Assembly (NCBI GenBank): GCA_050247235.1
Contig: JBFWUN010000016.1
Coordinates: 1 to 64,000, forward strand
Length of the DNA stretch: 64,000 nt
Origin: CAIKBL01 sp050247235
GTDB lineage: Bacteria > Pseudomonadota > Gammaproteobacteria > Ga0077536
Direction of reading: 5' to 3'
Position numbers and translations under genes: made by a program. The notes beneath the pieces were generated by a model. That model did no database searches. It was not told where the DNA came from and saw only the letters and a program-made list of their open reading frames with translations. Shown here one piece after another: positions 25,938 through 34,395 of the stretch (within the stretch, counting starts at the first letter, position 1; every line of letters begins with the position of its first letter).

Positions 25938-27593
25938 ATGACGCGCTACGTCTTCATCACCGGTGGTGTCGTTTCCTCGCTTGGCAAAGGCATCGCGTCG
26001 GCGTCGTTGGGGGCGATCCTCGAGGCGCGCGGTCTCGGCGTGGCGATGATCAAGCTCGATCCCTACATCAATGTCGATCCGGGCACGATGAGCCCGTTCC
26101 AGCATGGCGAGGTATTCGTCACCGAGGACGGGGCCGAGACAGACCTCGACCTGGGGCACTACGAGCGTTTCGTGCGCTGCCGGACCAGCTCGAACAGCAA
26201 CTACACGACCGGCCGTATCTACGAGCGCGTCATCCGCAAGGAACGTCGCGGGGAATACCTCGGGGCGACCGTGCAGGTCATCCCGCACATCACCGATGAG
26301 ATCAAGACCTGCATCCGGCAGGGCGCCGGCGATGCCGAGATCGCGATGGTCGAGATCGGCGGCACGGTTGGCGACATCGAGTCGCTGCCGTTCCTGGAGG
26401 CTATCCGCCAGATGCGAGTCGAGCTCGGCGCGCGACATACCCTGTTCATCCACCTGACGCTGGTACCGTACATCGGTTCGGCCGGCGAGATGAAGACCAA
26501 GCCCACCCAGCATTCCGTCAAGGAGTTGCGCTCCATCGGTATCCAGCCCGATATCCTGCTGTGCCGCTCGGATCGGCATCTTCCGGATTCCGAGCGGCGG
26601 AAAATCGCGCTGTTCACCAACGTGGAGGAGCGCGCGGTGATCTCGGCAATCGATGCCGATTCAATCTACAAGATCCCGATGATGCTGCACGCCGAAGGCC
26701 TCGATGAGATCGTCGTCGAGAAGCTCGGCATCCAGGCGCCGCCGACCGATTTGAAGGAATGGCGCGCGGTGGTGGAAGCGCAGGCGAACCCGCAGTCGGA
26801 AGTCGACATCGCGATGGTCGGCAAGTACGTGTACCTGACCGAGTCGTACAAGTCGCTGTCGGAGGCGCTCATCCATGCCGGTATCCATACCCGCACCCGC
26901 GTCAACATCCGGTACGTGGACGCCGAATCGATTGAGCGCGAGGGACCCGGCTGCCTGGCCGACATGGATGCCGTGCTCGTGGCGCCGGGCTTCGGGGAGC
27001 GCGGTATCGAGGGCAAGATCACGGCTGCGCAGTACGCCCGCGAGCACAAGGTCCCGTATCTCGGTATCTGTCTCGGCATGCAGGTGGCGGTGATCGAGTT
27101 CGCGCGGCACTGCGCGAAGCTCGCCGACGCGCACAGCACCGAGTTCAGTCGCACCACCAGGTACCCGGTGATCGCGCTCATCACTGAATGGCTCGCGGCG
27201 GACGGCTCGATGCAGCGTCGCAGCGTGCAGGACGAGAAGGGCGGGACGATGCGGCTCGGGGGACAGCAGTGCAAGCTCGCGCCGGACAGCGTGGTCGCGC
27301 GTGCATACGACACCGAGACTATCGTCGAGCGTCACCGTCATCGCTACGAGTTCAACAATACCTACATGATGGAGCTCGAAGCCGCAGGCATGCGGATTGC
27401 CGGGCGTTCGATGGACGGGAACCTCGTGGAGATAATCGAGATCCCGACACACCCCTGGTTCGTGGGGTGCCAGTTCCACCCGGAATTCACTTCGACCCCG
27501 CGCGACGGGCATCCGCTGTTCACGTCCTACGTGCGCGCCGCGCTCGCCTACCGGAAGCGGAAGACCGCCAGCGTCAGCAATGCGACTGTGTGA
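25938..27593 (+). CDS. pyrG: CTP synthase
   Basis: PyrG aminates UTP to CTP with ATP and glutamine. The protein has 551 residues. The synthetase domain starts TRYVFITGGVVSSLGKGIAS and contains LDPYINVDPGTMSPFQHGEV. The class I glutaminase domain has nucleophile Cys in YLGICLGMQVAVIEF and the His-Glu pair in GCQFHPEFTS. pyrG-kdsA-eno is a conserved gammaproteobacterial order. Its last 14 nt overlap kdsA. Confidence 0.97.
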   Translation: MTRYVFITGGVVSSLGKGIASASLGAILEARGLGVAMIKLDPYINVDPGTMSPFQHGEVFVTEDGAETDLDLGHYERFVRCRTSSNSNYTTGRIYERVIRKERRGEYLGATVQVIPHITDEIKTCIRQGAGDAEIAMVEIGGTVGDIESLPFLEAIRQMRVELGARHTLFIHLTLVPYIGSAGEMKTKPTQHSVKELRSIGIQPDILLCRSDRHLPDSERRKIALFTNVEERAVISAIDADSIYKIPMMLHAEGLDEIVVEKLGIQAPPTDLKEWRAVVEAQANPQSEVDIAMVGKYVYLTESYKSLSEALIHAGIHTRTRVNIRYVDAESIEREGPGCLADMDAVLVAPGFGERGIEGKITAAQYAREHKVPYLGICLGMQVAVIEFARHCAKLADAHSTEFSRTTRYPVIALITEWLAADGSMQRRSVQDEKGGTMRLGGQQCKLAPDSVVARAYDTETIVERHRHRYEFNNTYMMELEAAGMRIAGRSMDGNLVEIIEIPTHPWFVGCQFHPEFTSTPRDGHPLFTSYVRAALAYRKRKTASVSNATV

Positions 27594-28407
27594 CTTCGAG
27601 GTCGGTGGCGATCGGCCGTTCTTCCTGATCGCCGGCCCCTGTGTGATCGAGTCCGAGGCGCTGTGCGTGGACACCGCGGGCGTGCTGCGCGACATGACCC
27701 AGGCGCTCGGGATCCCCTTCGTGTTCAAGTCCTCGTTCGACAAGGCGAACCGCACCTCGCACGAGAGCTTTCGTGGTCCCGGCCTCGAGGCGGGGCTGCG
27801 CATCCTGGCGGAAGTCCGCCGGCAGGTGGGCGTGCCGGTATTGACCGACGTTCACGAGGACTCCCCGCTGGACGAGATCGCCGCCGTGGCGGACGTGCTG
27901 CAGACCCCGGCATTCCTGTGCCGGCAGACCAACTTCATCCGTGCCGTTGCCCGCCAGGGACGACCGGTGAATATCAAGAAGGCGCAGTTCCTCGCGCCGT
28001 GGGACATGCGGCACGTCGTCGCCAAGGCGCGCGCGGAAGGCAACGATCAGATCATGGTGTGCGAACGCGGCGCCTGTTTCGGCTACAACTACCTCGTCTC
28101 CGACATGCGCTCGCTGGTGGTGATGCGCGAAACGGGCGCGCCGGTGGTGTTCGACGCGACGCACTCGGTGCAGATGCCCGGCGGGCAGGGAACGAGTTCA
28201 GGTGGTCAGCGCGAGTTCGTGCCGTCGCTTGCGCGCGCGGCGACCGCGGTGGGTATTGCCGGTCTCTTCATGGAGACGCACCCCGATCCTGACCGCGCGT
28301 TGAGCGACGGACCCAACGCGTGGCCCCTCGGGCGCATGCGCGAACTGCTGGAAACGCTGCGGACCCTCGATGAAACGGTCAAGCGGGCCGGCGTGATGCG
28401 GGACTGA
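27580..28407 (+). CDS. kdsA: 3-deoxy-8-phosphooctulonate (KDO-8-P) synthase
   Basis: KdsA condenses arabinose-5-phosphate with PEP to KDO-8-phosphate for the lipopolysaccharide inner core, which implies an LPS-bearing outer membrane. The protein has 275 residues with LIAGPCVIESE, FKSSFDKANRTSHESFRGPGL, and the C-terminal DATHSVQMPGGQGTSSGGQR. The start ATG at 27580 lies inside the end of pyrG. The metal-dependent and metal-independent classes are not distinguished here. Confidence 0.96.
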   Translation: MRLCDFEVGGDRPFFLIAGPCVIESEALCVDTAGVLRDMTQALGIPFVFKSSFDKANRTSHESFRGPGLEAGLRILAEVRRQVGVPVLTDVHEDSPLDEIAAVADVLQTPAFLCRQTNFIRAVARQGRPVNIKKAQFLAPWDMRHVVAKARAEGNDQIMVCERGACFGYNYLVSDMRSLVVMRETGAPVVFDATHSVQMPGGQGTSSGGQREFVPSLARAATAVGIAGLFMETHPDPDRALSDGPNAWPLGRMRELLETLRTLDETVKRAGVMRD

Positions 28408-28475
28408 CGCGGGGCGCGATCGCGCCGCGGAAAACCTGTCGCGGGGACTGCCCGCGCCTCTGCCAAGGAGTTTCT

Positions 28476-29759
28476 ATGTCCGAGATACAGAAGATCGAAG
28501 CGCTCGAAGTGATGGATTCGCGTGGCAACCCCACGGTCCGTGCCGAGGTCTGGACGGCCGGTGGTGCGCGCGGCGCGGCGCAGGTGCCGTCCGGCGCATC
28601 GACCGGCGAACGCGAAGCGCTCGAGTTGCGGGACGGTGACAAGGGGCGGTATCTCGGCAAGGGTGTGCGCTCCGCGGTTCGTCACGTCAACGAGCTGATC
28701 GCGCCCGCACTGCGCGGTCGCGAGGTTGCCGACCAGGTGGGCCTCGATCGCGCGATGATTGCGCTCGACGGCACGCCGAACAAGGCCAGGCTCGGCGCCA
28801 ACGCCACGCTTGCGGTGTCGATGGCGGCCGCCCACGCGGCGGCGAACGAGGCGAAGCTTCCGCTGTATGCGCATTTCCGGCAGAGCGAAACCTACGAGAT
28901 GCCGGTTCCGATGATGAACATCATCAACGGCGGCGCGCACGCGAGCAACAACGTGGATTTCCAGGAGTTCATGATCCTGCCCGTGGGCGCGCCGAGCTTC
29001 GCGGAAGCACTGCGCTACGGTGCCGAGATCTTCCATGCGCTGAAATCCGTCCTCGCGCAGCGGGGCGCCAGCACCGCGGTGGGCGACGAAGGCGGCTTCG
29101 CACCTGATCTGCCCTCCAACCGCGCCGCGCTCGACCTCATCGCGGACGCGATCGGGCGCGCGGGCTTCACGCTCGGCCGGGAGATCGTACTTGGCCTGGA
29201 CGTCGCCAGTTCCGAATTCCATGAGAACGGGTCCTATCACCTTGCGTCGGAGAATCGACGCCTGACCAGCCAGCAGATGGCGGACATGCTCGCGTCGTGG
29301 ACGCGCGAGTATCCCATCGTGACGATCGAGGATGGCATGGATCAGAACGACTGGGCGGGGTGGAAGATCCTCACCGACGCCATCGGTCGCAGCGTGCAGC
29401 TCGTGGGTGACGACCTGTTCGTCACCAACACCGCCATCCTGAAGCGTGGCATCGACGATCACATCGGCAACTCGATACTGATCAAGGTCAACCAGATCGG
29501 GACGCTCACGGAGACGTTCGAGGCGATCGACATGGCGCGGGGTGCGAACTACACCGCGGTGGTGTCTCATCGCTCCGGGGAGACCGAGGACACCACGATT
29601 GCCGACATCGCGGTGGGCAAGAGCACCGGGCAGATCAAGACCGGGTCGCTGTCCCGTTCCGATCGCATCGCGAAGTACAACCGGCTGCTCGTCATCGAGC
29701 ACGAACTTGGCGCACGTGCGAAATACCCCGGGCGCGCAGCGTTCTACAACCTGAAGTAG
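28476..29759 (+). CDS. eno: phosphopyruvate hydratase (enolase)
   Basis: Enolase interconverts 2-phosphoglycerate and PEP; in gammaproteobacteria it is also an RNA-degradosome component. The protein has 427 residues starting MSEIQKIEALEVMDSRGNPT. It has VPSGASTGEREALELRD, the metal-site segment GLDVASSEFHENG, VTIEDGMDQNDWAGWK, GDDLFVTN and the C-terminal signature ILIKVNQIGTLTET. AAGGAG precedes the ATG. Its TAG stop is immediately followed by the ftsB ATG. Confidence 0.97.
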   Translation: MSEIQKIEALEVMDSRGNPTVRAEVWTAGGARGAAQVPSGASTGEREALELRDGDKGRYLGKGVRSAVRHVNELIAPALRGREVADQVGLDRAMIALDGTPNKARLGANATLAVSMAAAHAAANEAKLPLYAHFRQSETYEMPVPMMNIINGGAHASNNVDFQEFMILPVGAPSFAEALRYGAEIFHALKSVLAQRGASTAVGDEGGFAPDLPSNRAALDLIADAIGRAGFTLGREIVLGLDVASSEFHENGSYHLASENRRLTSQQMADMLASWTREYPIVTIEDGMDQNDWAGWKILTDAIGRSVQLVGDDLFVTNTAILKRGIDDHIGNSILIKVNQIGTLTETFEAIDMARGANYTAVVSHRSGETEDTTIADIAVGKSTGQIKTGSLSRSDRIAKYNRLLVIEHELGARAKYPGRAAFYNLK

Positions 29760-30077
29760 ATGCTGCGCGTCTTCGCCGTCATCCTCGCTGCGGTGCTGCT
29801 CGCGCTGCAGTTCACGTGGTGGTTCGGCAAAGGGGGCAGGCGAGACGTGCACAGGCTGGAGTCGCAGATCCGCGCCCAGGAACAGGCACTCGAATCCCTG
29901 CGGCAGCGCAACGCGAAGCTCGCGGCCGAGGTGGTCGACCTCAAGGAAGGGCTGGACACCGTGGAGGAGATCGCGCGCAGCGAGATGGGGATGATTCGCG
30001 AGGGTGAGATCTTCTACCAGATGATCGAGACGCCGCCGCCCGCACCGGCGGCAACCCCGGAGGCCGCCGATGAGTGA
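29760..30077 (+). CDS. ftsB: cell division protein FtsB
   Basis: FtsB is a bitopic division protein that forms the FtsQLB complex at the septum. The protein has 105 residues: one N-terminal transmembrane helix (about 3-21, RVFAVILAAVLLALQFTWWF) followed by a coiled coil (about 30-75) with hydrophobic heptads. The conserved EEIARSEMGMIREGEIFYQ segment is present. A proline/alanine-rich tail follows. It starts directly after eno and overlaps ispD by 8 nt, the conserved eno-ftsB-ispD arrangement. Confidence 0.95.
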   Translation: MLRVFAVILAAVLLALQFTWWFGKGGRRDVHRLESQIRAQEQALESLRQRNAKLAAEVVDLKEGLDTVEEIARSEMGMIREGEIFYQMIETPPPAPAATPEAADE

Positions 30078-30786
30078 GTCCGGCGCCCGCTGCTGGGCGG
30101 TCGTTCCGGCTGGCGGCAAGGGTGCGCGCATGGGGGCCGACGTCCCCAAGCAGTACCTCGAACTCGGCGGTCGTCCGATCATCGAGCACACGCTCGCGCG
30201 GCTCGCGAACCACCCCCGCATCGCCGGCGTCGTGGTGGCCGTCGCCGCGGACGACGCGCTCTGGCCGATCGTGCAGTCCGCCCTGCCGCCTCACCGGGTG
30301 GCCCCCGGAGGCCGCGAACGTTGCCACTCCGTGCTGAACGCGCTGGACACGCTCGTGGCGGACGCGGACGTGCGGGACTGGGTACTTGTCCACGACGCCG
30401 CGCGGCCCTGCCTCCATCCGCACGATCTCACCCGGCTGATCGATGCGGCGATTGCCGGCACGGCGACGGGATGCATCCTCGGCACCGCCGTGCGCGATAC
30501 GCTCAAGCGCTGCGATTCCTCCGGTGTGATCGAGGACACCGTCGATCGCACGCACCTGTGGCACGCGCTGACGCCGCAGATGTTCCGGCTGGGCGAACTG
30601 CGACAGGCGCTCGCGGGTGCGGTCGCTGACGGTCGCATCGTGACCGACGAGGCACAGGCGATCGAACTCGCGGGCGGCACCGTGCGCGTGGTGGAAGGAA
30701 GGGCGGACAACCTGAAGATCACGCGACCCGAGGACCTGGTGCTTGCCGGCCTGTTCCTTGCGGCCCAGACGAAGGAGGGAAGATGA
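30070..30786 (+). CDS. ispD: 2-C-methyl-D-erythritol 4-phosphate cytidylyltransferase
   Basis: IspD couples CTP and MEP to CDP-ME in the non-mevalonate isoprenoid pathway. The protein has 238 residues with the nucleotide-binding start WAVVPAGGKGARMGADVPKQ. VLVHDAARPC and the conserved VEGRADNLKITRPEDL end are present. It overlaps ftsB by 8 nt and the ispF start codon by 4 nt, implying translational coupling. Confidence 0.96.
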   Translation: MSESGARCWAVVPAGGKGARMGADVPKQYLELGGRPIIEHTLARLANHPRIAGVVVAVAADDALWPIVQSALPPHRVAPGGRERCHSVLNALDTLVADADVRDWVLVHDAARPCLHPHDLTRLIDAAIAGTATGCILGTAVRDTLKRCDSSGVIEDTVDRTHLWHALTPQMFRLGELRQALAGAVADGRIVTDEAQAIELAGGTVRVVEGRADNLKITRPEDLVLAGLFLAAQTKEGR

Positions 30787-31283
30787 TGCGAGTCGGCCAG
30801 GGCTACGACGCTCACAGGTTCCGCGACGGCGATCACGTGTTCCTCGGCGGTGTTCGCATCCCGCACGATCGCGGGCTCGCGGCGCACTCGGACGGAGACG
30901 TGCTGCTGCACGCAATCTGCGACGCGCTGCTGGGCGCCGCTGCGCTCGGCGACATCGGACGCCACTTTCCCGACACTCGCGGAGAGTTCAAGGGGATCGA
31001 CAGCCGGATCCTGCTGCGACGCACCGCCGGACTGGTGCGCGACGCCGGGTACCGCGTCGCCAATGTCGATGCCACCGTTATCTGCGAGCAGCCGCGCGTC
31101 TCGCCGCACGTGGCGACGATGTGCGAACGCATTGCCGCAGACCTGGAACTGGCGGTCAACCAGGTGAACATCAAGGGCACCACGACCGAGAAGATGGGCT
31201 TTACCGGCCGCGGTGAAGGGATTGCGGCGATGGCCGTCGCGCTGCTGTCACCGGCCGCACCAGATCGGGAGGAGACGCGATGA
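30783..31283 (+). CDS. ispF: 2-C-methyl-D-erythritol 2,4-cyclodiphosphate synthase
   Basis: IspF cyclises CDP-ME-2-phosphate to MEcPP. The protein has 166 residues with the zinc ligands in GQGYDAHRF and HSDGDVLLHAICDALLGAAALGDIG, plus the hydrophobic-cavity end NIKGTTTEKMGFTGRGEG. The start is ATG 30783 or the adjacent ATG 30786. GGAGG lies just upstream in the end of ispD. Its stop overlaps the next gene by 4 nt. Confidence 0.97.
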   Translation: MMRVGQGYDAHRFRDGDHVFLGGVRIPHDRGLAAHSDGDVLLHAICDALLGAAALGDIGRHFPDTRGEFKGIDSRILLRRTAGLVRDAGYRVANVDATVICEQPRVSPHVATMCERIAADLELAVNQVNIKGTTTEKMGFTGRGEGIAAMAVALLSPAAPDREETR

Positions 31284-31807
31284 GCACGATGACGTCCGCG
31301 GAGCTCGAAGCCTTGTGGACCGAGCACGTGAAGTACGAGTTCGAGACCGCCAACACCGAGGACACGCTCGCGACGATGGTGGAGGATGCCTACGTCAATC
31401 ACATTCCGGTGATGACGGGCGGCGTGGGCAAGGTCGAATTGCGCGAGTTCTACGCGAAGCATTTCATCCCGCAGATGCCGCCGGACACCGAGATGGAGCC
31501 GCTGTCGCGCACGGTCGGCCGCGATCGCCTCGTCGACGAGATGATTTTCCGCTTCACGCACACGGTGCCGATGGACTGGATGCTGCCCGGGGTGGCGCCG
31601 ACCGGCCGCCGGGTCGAAGTTGCGCTCGTCGCGATCGTTCATTTCCGCGACGGCAAGCTGGCGTACGAGCATATCTATTGGGATCAGGCGTCGGTGCTGG
31701 TGCAGGTCGGGCTGCTGGATCCGCGGGGTCTGCCCGTGGTCGGCGCCGAGGCTGCGCACAAGGCACGCGATCCCGCGCTCCCCTCGAACCGCCTGATGCG
31801 GCGCTGA
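31280..31807 (+). CDS. NTF2/SnoaL-like fold protein of unknown function
   Basis: A 175-residue soluble protein coupled to ispF by an ATGA overlap. It shows a cone-shaped NTF2-like plan: N-terminal helices (LWTEHVKYEFETANTEDTLA), then VNHIPVMTGGVGKVELREFY, paired strands DEMIFRFTHTVPMDWMLPGV and VALVAIVHFRDGKLAYEHIY, and a basic tail. The HxP and W/D residues around the pocket recall SnoaL-like polyketide cyclases and the NTF2 domains found with dienelactone hydrolases. The ligand is unknown. A link to isoprenoid metabolism rests only on operon position. Confidence 0.75.
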   Translation: MSTMTSAELEALWTEHVKYEFETANTEDTLATMVEDAYVNHIPVMTGGVGKVELREFYAKHFIPQMPPDTEMEPLSRTVGRDRLVDEMIFRFTHTVPMDWMLPGVAPTGRRVEVALVAIVHFRDGKLAYEHIYWDQASVLVQVGLLDPRGLPVVGAEAAHKARDPALPSNRLMRR

Positions 31808-32038
31808 GCCGCCGCACCCGGGGCTGCCCGGCCGGGGCACCCGCGCCGCCCCCGATGACGATCCTGCGACTCCGGTCGGCGCGCGTTTCCGCCCGCCCGA
31901 CCTGTGATCCCGTTCTCAACGTCACAACATCGCCGGGTTTCTTCGGCACTCCGTCTCAAGTTTCCTGGCGCTGATCCGCTCTAGTGCCTACAAATACCGA
32001 GCCATGGGCGCACGCGCCCGGTCAACCCACGAAGAACG

Positions 32039-32473
32039 ATGTTCGGACGTATGGATTTCACGCAGGTGCTGAGACTGAGCGCCGCACTGCCGGGATTGCT
32101 GCTGGCAGGCTGCGCGACCCTGAATTCCCAGGCCGGCCCGGAACAGGCCACCACGAAAATCCACGATAGTCGTGCCGAGGCCGTGTTCATGTACCAGAGC
32201 CGGGTCGCGAGCCGGGTGCTCGATCGTCACGCTGAGATCGAAATCGAGGGCCGTACCGATGCCGATCCGACGCTCGCCGCCGCCGATGCCCGCATGGCGG
32301 AGATCTGCCACCACCTGAACCAGGCAGCGATCGGACGCGCGGAGGGGCGCGAGCTGGGATGGACGATGAAGCTCAGGGTGCTCGCGACGACCAGCGCGTG
32401 CGCGCAGGCCGCGCGTGAAGTCGAATTGCTGCTCGACAACCACGGGGACAGCGTGGCCACCGCCAAGCTCTGA
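32039..32473 (+). CDS. predicted lipoprotein of unknown function
   Basis: A 144-residue protein with a short positive start, a hydrophobic core and the lipobox LLAGC, where C25 would be the lipidated cysteine (C21 if the ATG at 32051 is used). The mature part is mostly helical (RAEAVFMYQSRVASRVLDRH, ADARMAEICHHLNQAAIGR). It has two further cysteines in ICHH and SACAQAAREVELLL. No family is recognised. The preceding 231 nt (31808-32038) hold no gene; they contain a GC-rich inverted repeat near the start and a TACAAA before the gene. It faces the small gene at 32510-32692 tail to tail. Confidence 0.65.
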   Translation: MFGRMDFTQVLRLSAALPGLLLAGCATLNSQAGPEQATTKIHDSRAEAVFMYQSRVASRVLDRHAEIEIEGRTDADPTLAAADARMAEICHHLNQAAIGRAEGRELGWTMKLRVLATTSACAQAAREVELLLDNHGDSVATAKL

Positions 32474-32509
32474 CCGCCGGCAACGTGCGCGACGCGATCG
32501 CCGTGCGAC

Positions 32510-32692
32510 CTACAACGAACTCTGCAGACACATCGCTTCGACCCGCGCGTTGGACCCTATCGCGGTGTTGTTGACGTCCTGAACACGCGACAGCGCGCTG
32601 ATGCACGTGTCCTGGCTGTCGAAGATCGTCTTGTCGATCACGAGATCGCTGCCGTTCGCGGTGACCGCGATCACCCACAATATCCACTTCAT
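32510..32692 (-). CDS. 60-residue protein translationally coupled to the mutarotase gene
   Basis: A short ORF with strong support: AGGAG lies 8 nt before the ATG at 32692, and that ATG overlaps the mutarotase stop codon (ATGA). It encodes MKWILWVIAV followed by a polar region with two cysteines (C30, C55). The hydrophobic N-terminus is short and could be a signal-like or membrane-contact segment; C30 and C55 could form a disulfide if exported. No known family is recognised. It is the last gene of the smr-mutarotase-small gene set on this strand. Confidence 0.6.
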   Translation of the reverse strand: MKWILWVIAVTANGSDLVIDKTIFDSQDTCISALSRVQDVNNTAIGSNARVEAMCLQSSL

Positions 32693-33528
32693 CGATGCTC
32701 TCCTGGCTGGCTGGTTTGTGGCGCTGCGTGAATCGACTGGCTGCCGACCCACGTCGCGCCGGATGCGAGGTGCACAGGGTGCGCAGCGGCGGCGGCTTCC
32801 ACGCACACCATCCGTCCGGCACCGCCCGGTTCGAGATCGGCGAGATCCGCCGCGCGCTCCGCCCCAGGATTCCACACCACGATGTCAGGGAACCCCTCCT
32901 GGGTGATGACGCGAGTGCCGGTGGCGTCGACGACGCGCACCGGTGATGCCACGTCGGCATAGACGCGATCGACCTCGCCGGGAAACGTCACGGGTGCGGC
33001 CGCGCCGGGCCGCCGGATGCCGCCGGCGGCGGCATCGATGTACGGCCGCGCCTCGAGTCCGAGAATCCGCGTCCGCTGCAGCTCAGCGACGCGCAGGTAG
33101 GTGTGCAGCGCGGCCGTGAACGGGCAGGGCGCCGGATCCCGGTTGGTCACCTCCAGCCGGACCTCGAGGGTCCAGGGCGCGATCCGGACGCGCAGGCGCA
33201 GCAAGAACCGGTGCGGCCACAGCGCGTGCGTGGACGCGTCATCGACGAGCGTCAGCACCCTGCACGCGGGATCCGTCACCGGGTCCGGCTGCCAGTCCCG
33301 GTTGCGTGCAAAGCCGTGCTTCGGCAATGGTCCCAGTGCCGCGAACTGCGGAAAGATGACCGGGATGCCGCCCCGGATCGCCGCGCCTCGGGTGAAATCC
33401 GCGGAGGTGCTCAGGAACAGCTGCTCGGTGCCGTCCGCGGTGCGCCAGGACAGCACCTGGCCGCCGTGGGAATGCAACCGGACGCGGCTGCCGTCCGTCG
33501 CTTCGAGCATGATCTCGTTGCGCGTCAT
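32689..33528 (-). CDS. D-hexose-6-phosphate mutarotase (aldose 1-epimerase superfamily)
   Basis: A 279-residue YeaD-type protein; these interconvert alpha and beta anomers of hexose-6-phosphates. It starts MTRNEIMLEATDGSRVRLHS. The GGIPVIFPQFAALGPLPKHGFARNRDW stretch holds the substrate-binding Arg and catalytic His, TAALHTYLRV a second conserved His, and DIVVWNPG precedes the late Glu region. The ATG at 33528 overlaps the Smr gene stop by 4 nt. Upstream open frame to 33627 is a shadow of the Smr gene. Confidence 0.87.
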   Translation of the reverse strand: MTRNEIMLEATDGSRVRLHSHGGQVLSWRTADGTEQLFLSTSADFTRGAAIRGGIPVIFPQFAALGPLPKHGFARNRDWQPDPVTDPACRVLTLVDDASTHALWPHRFLLRLRVRIAPWTLEVRLEVTNRDPAPCPFTAALHTYLRVAELQRTRILGLEARPYIDAAAGGIRRPGAAAPVTFPGEVDRVYADVASPVRVVDATGTRVITQEGFPDIVVWNPGAERAADLADLEPGGAGRMVCVEAAAAAHPVHLASGATWVGSQSIHAAPQTSQPGEHR

Positions 33529-34127
33529 CCGCGTGCCCGTTTCAGCAGCACGTACAGCGCGCCGGTGCCGCCGTCGGCCGGGCGCGCGCTCGCGTAGGCC
33601 ACCACATCCGAGGCATGGGCGAGCCAATACGCGACGCGCGGTTTGAGTACGGCCGAATGATCGGGCGAGCGGTATCCCTTGCCGTGCACGATGCGCACGC
33701 AGCGCCTGCCGCCGGCGACGCAGTGGCGCAGGAATCCTGACAGCGCGGCGCGCGCCTCGGCGATCGTCATGCCGTGCAGATCGAGGGTCTCTTCCAGCGC
33801 GTACTCGCCGCGCTGCAGTCGCCGCCAGTGCGCAGGCTGGAGGCCGACGCGCTTGAACGCGAGATGATCCGCGTGGTCCAGCTCGGCGGGAGACGCCTCC
33901 GCGAGCGTCGAGCCGGGCAGGTCGTCGACGACCGGGCGAGGTCGTGGCCGTGGCGGCGGCGCGCGCAGGGTCAGCGTGTCGCTCGTCAGCCGCCGGACAT
34001 CTTTCGTCGCTGCCCGGAACAGCGCGCGCTCCTCCGCGCTGGGTTCCGACGCCGCCGCGGCGAGCGGACGGGCACGCCCGGTGCGTCGTTCATCACCGGG
34101 TGGGTCGGGGACACGCGTCGGCGTCAT
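33525..34127 (-). CDS. Smr-domain protein (SmrA/YdaL-like putative nuclease)
   Basis: A 200-residue protein: a charged, proline-rich N-terminal half (about 1-105) and a C-terminal Smr domain (about 110-200) with DLHGMTIAEARAAL and VRIVHGKGYRSPDHSAVLKP. Smr domains, related to the MutS2 C-terminus, have nicking or RNA-cleaving activity; SmrB of E. coli cuts mRNA at collided ribosomes. The DLHG motif and the HGKG loop are intact. The protein is close to the E. coli SmrA/SmrB size. The start is the ATG at 34127. It leads the coupled minus-strand set with the mutarotase. Confidence 0.88.
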   Translation of the reverse strand: MTPTRVPDPPGDERRTGRARPLAAAASEPSAEERALFRAATKDVRRLTSDTLTLRAPPPRPRPRPVVDDLPGSTLAEASPAELDHADHLAFKRVGLQPAHWRRLQRGEYALEETLDLHGMTIAEARAALSGFLRHCVAGGRRCVRIVHGKGYRSPDHSAVLKPRVAYWLAHASDVVAYASARPADGGTGALYVLLKRARG

Positions 34128-34395
34128 ACGCTTTCCGGGGCGGGTTCGTCGGGGATGCGGGGTTCTGCCAATGTACCATGCAGCCCGCGGCATCGAATCC
34201 ACGACGACCCGCATCGTGCTAACCTCCGGCCGCACGCCTGCGCATCGCGAACCCGGATCCGCCATCCTCATGACGAAAGAACCCGACTTCCTCGGACCGT
34301 CTCGCGCGGCGCGCCGCGGCCGATTCGGGGTCGGGCTGATCGGCCGGCCTGCCGCCCGCCGGCACGGTCGCGCCGCCGAGGGTGGATACCGCACG

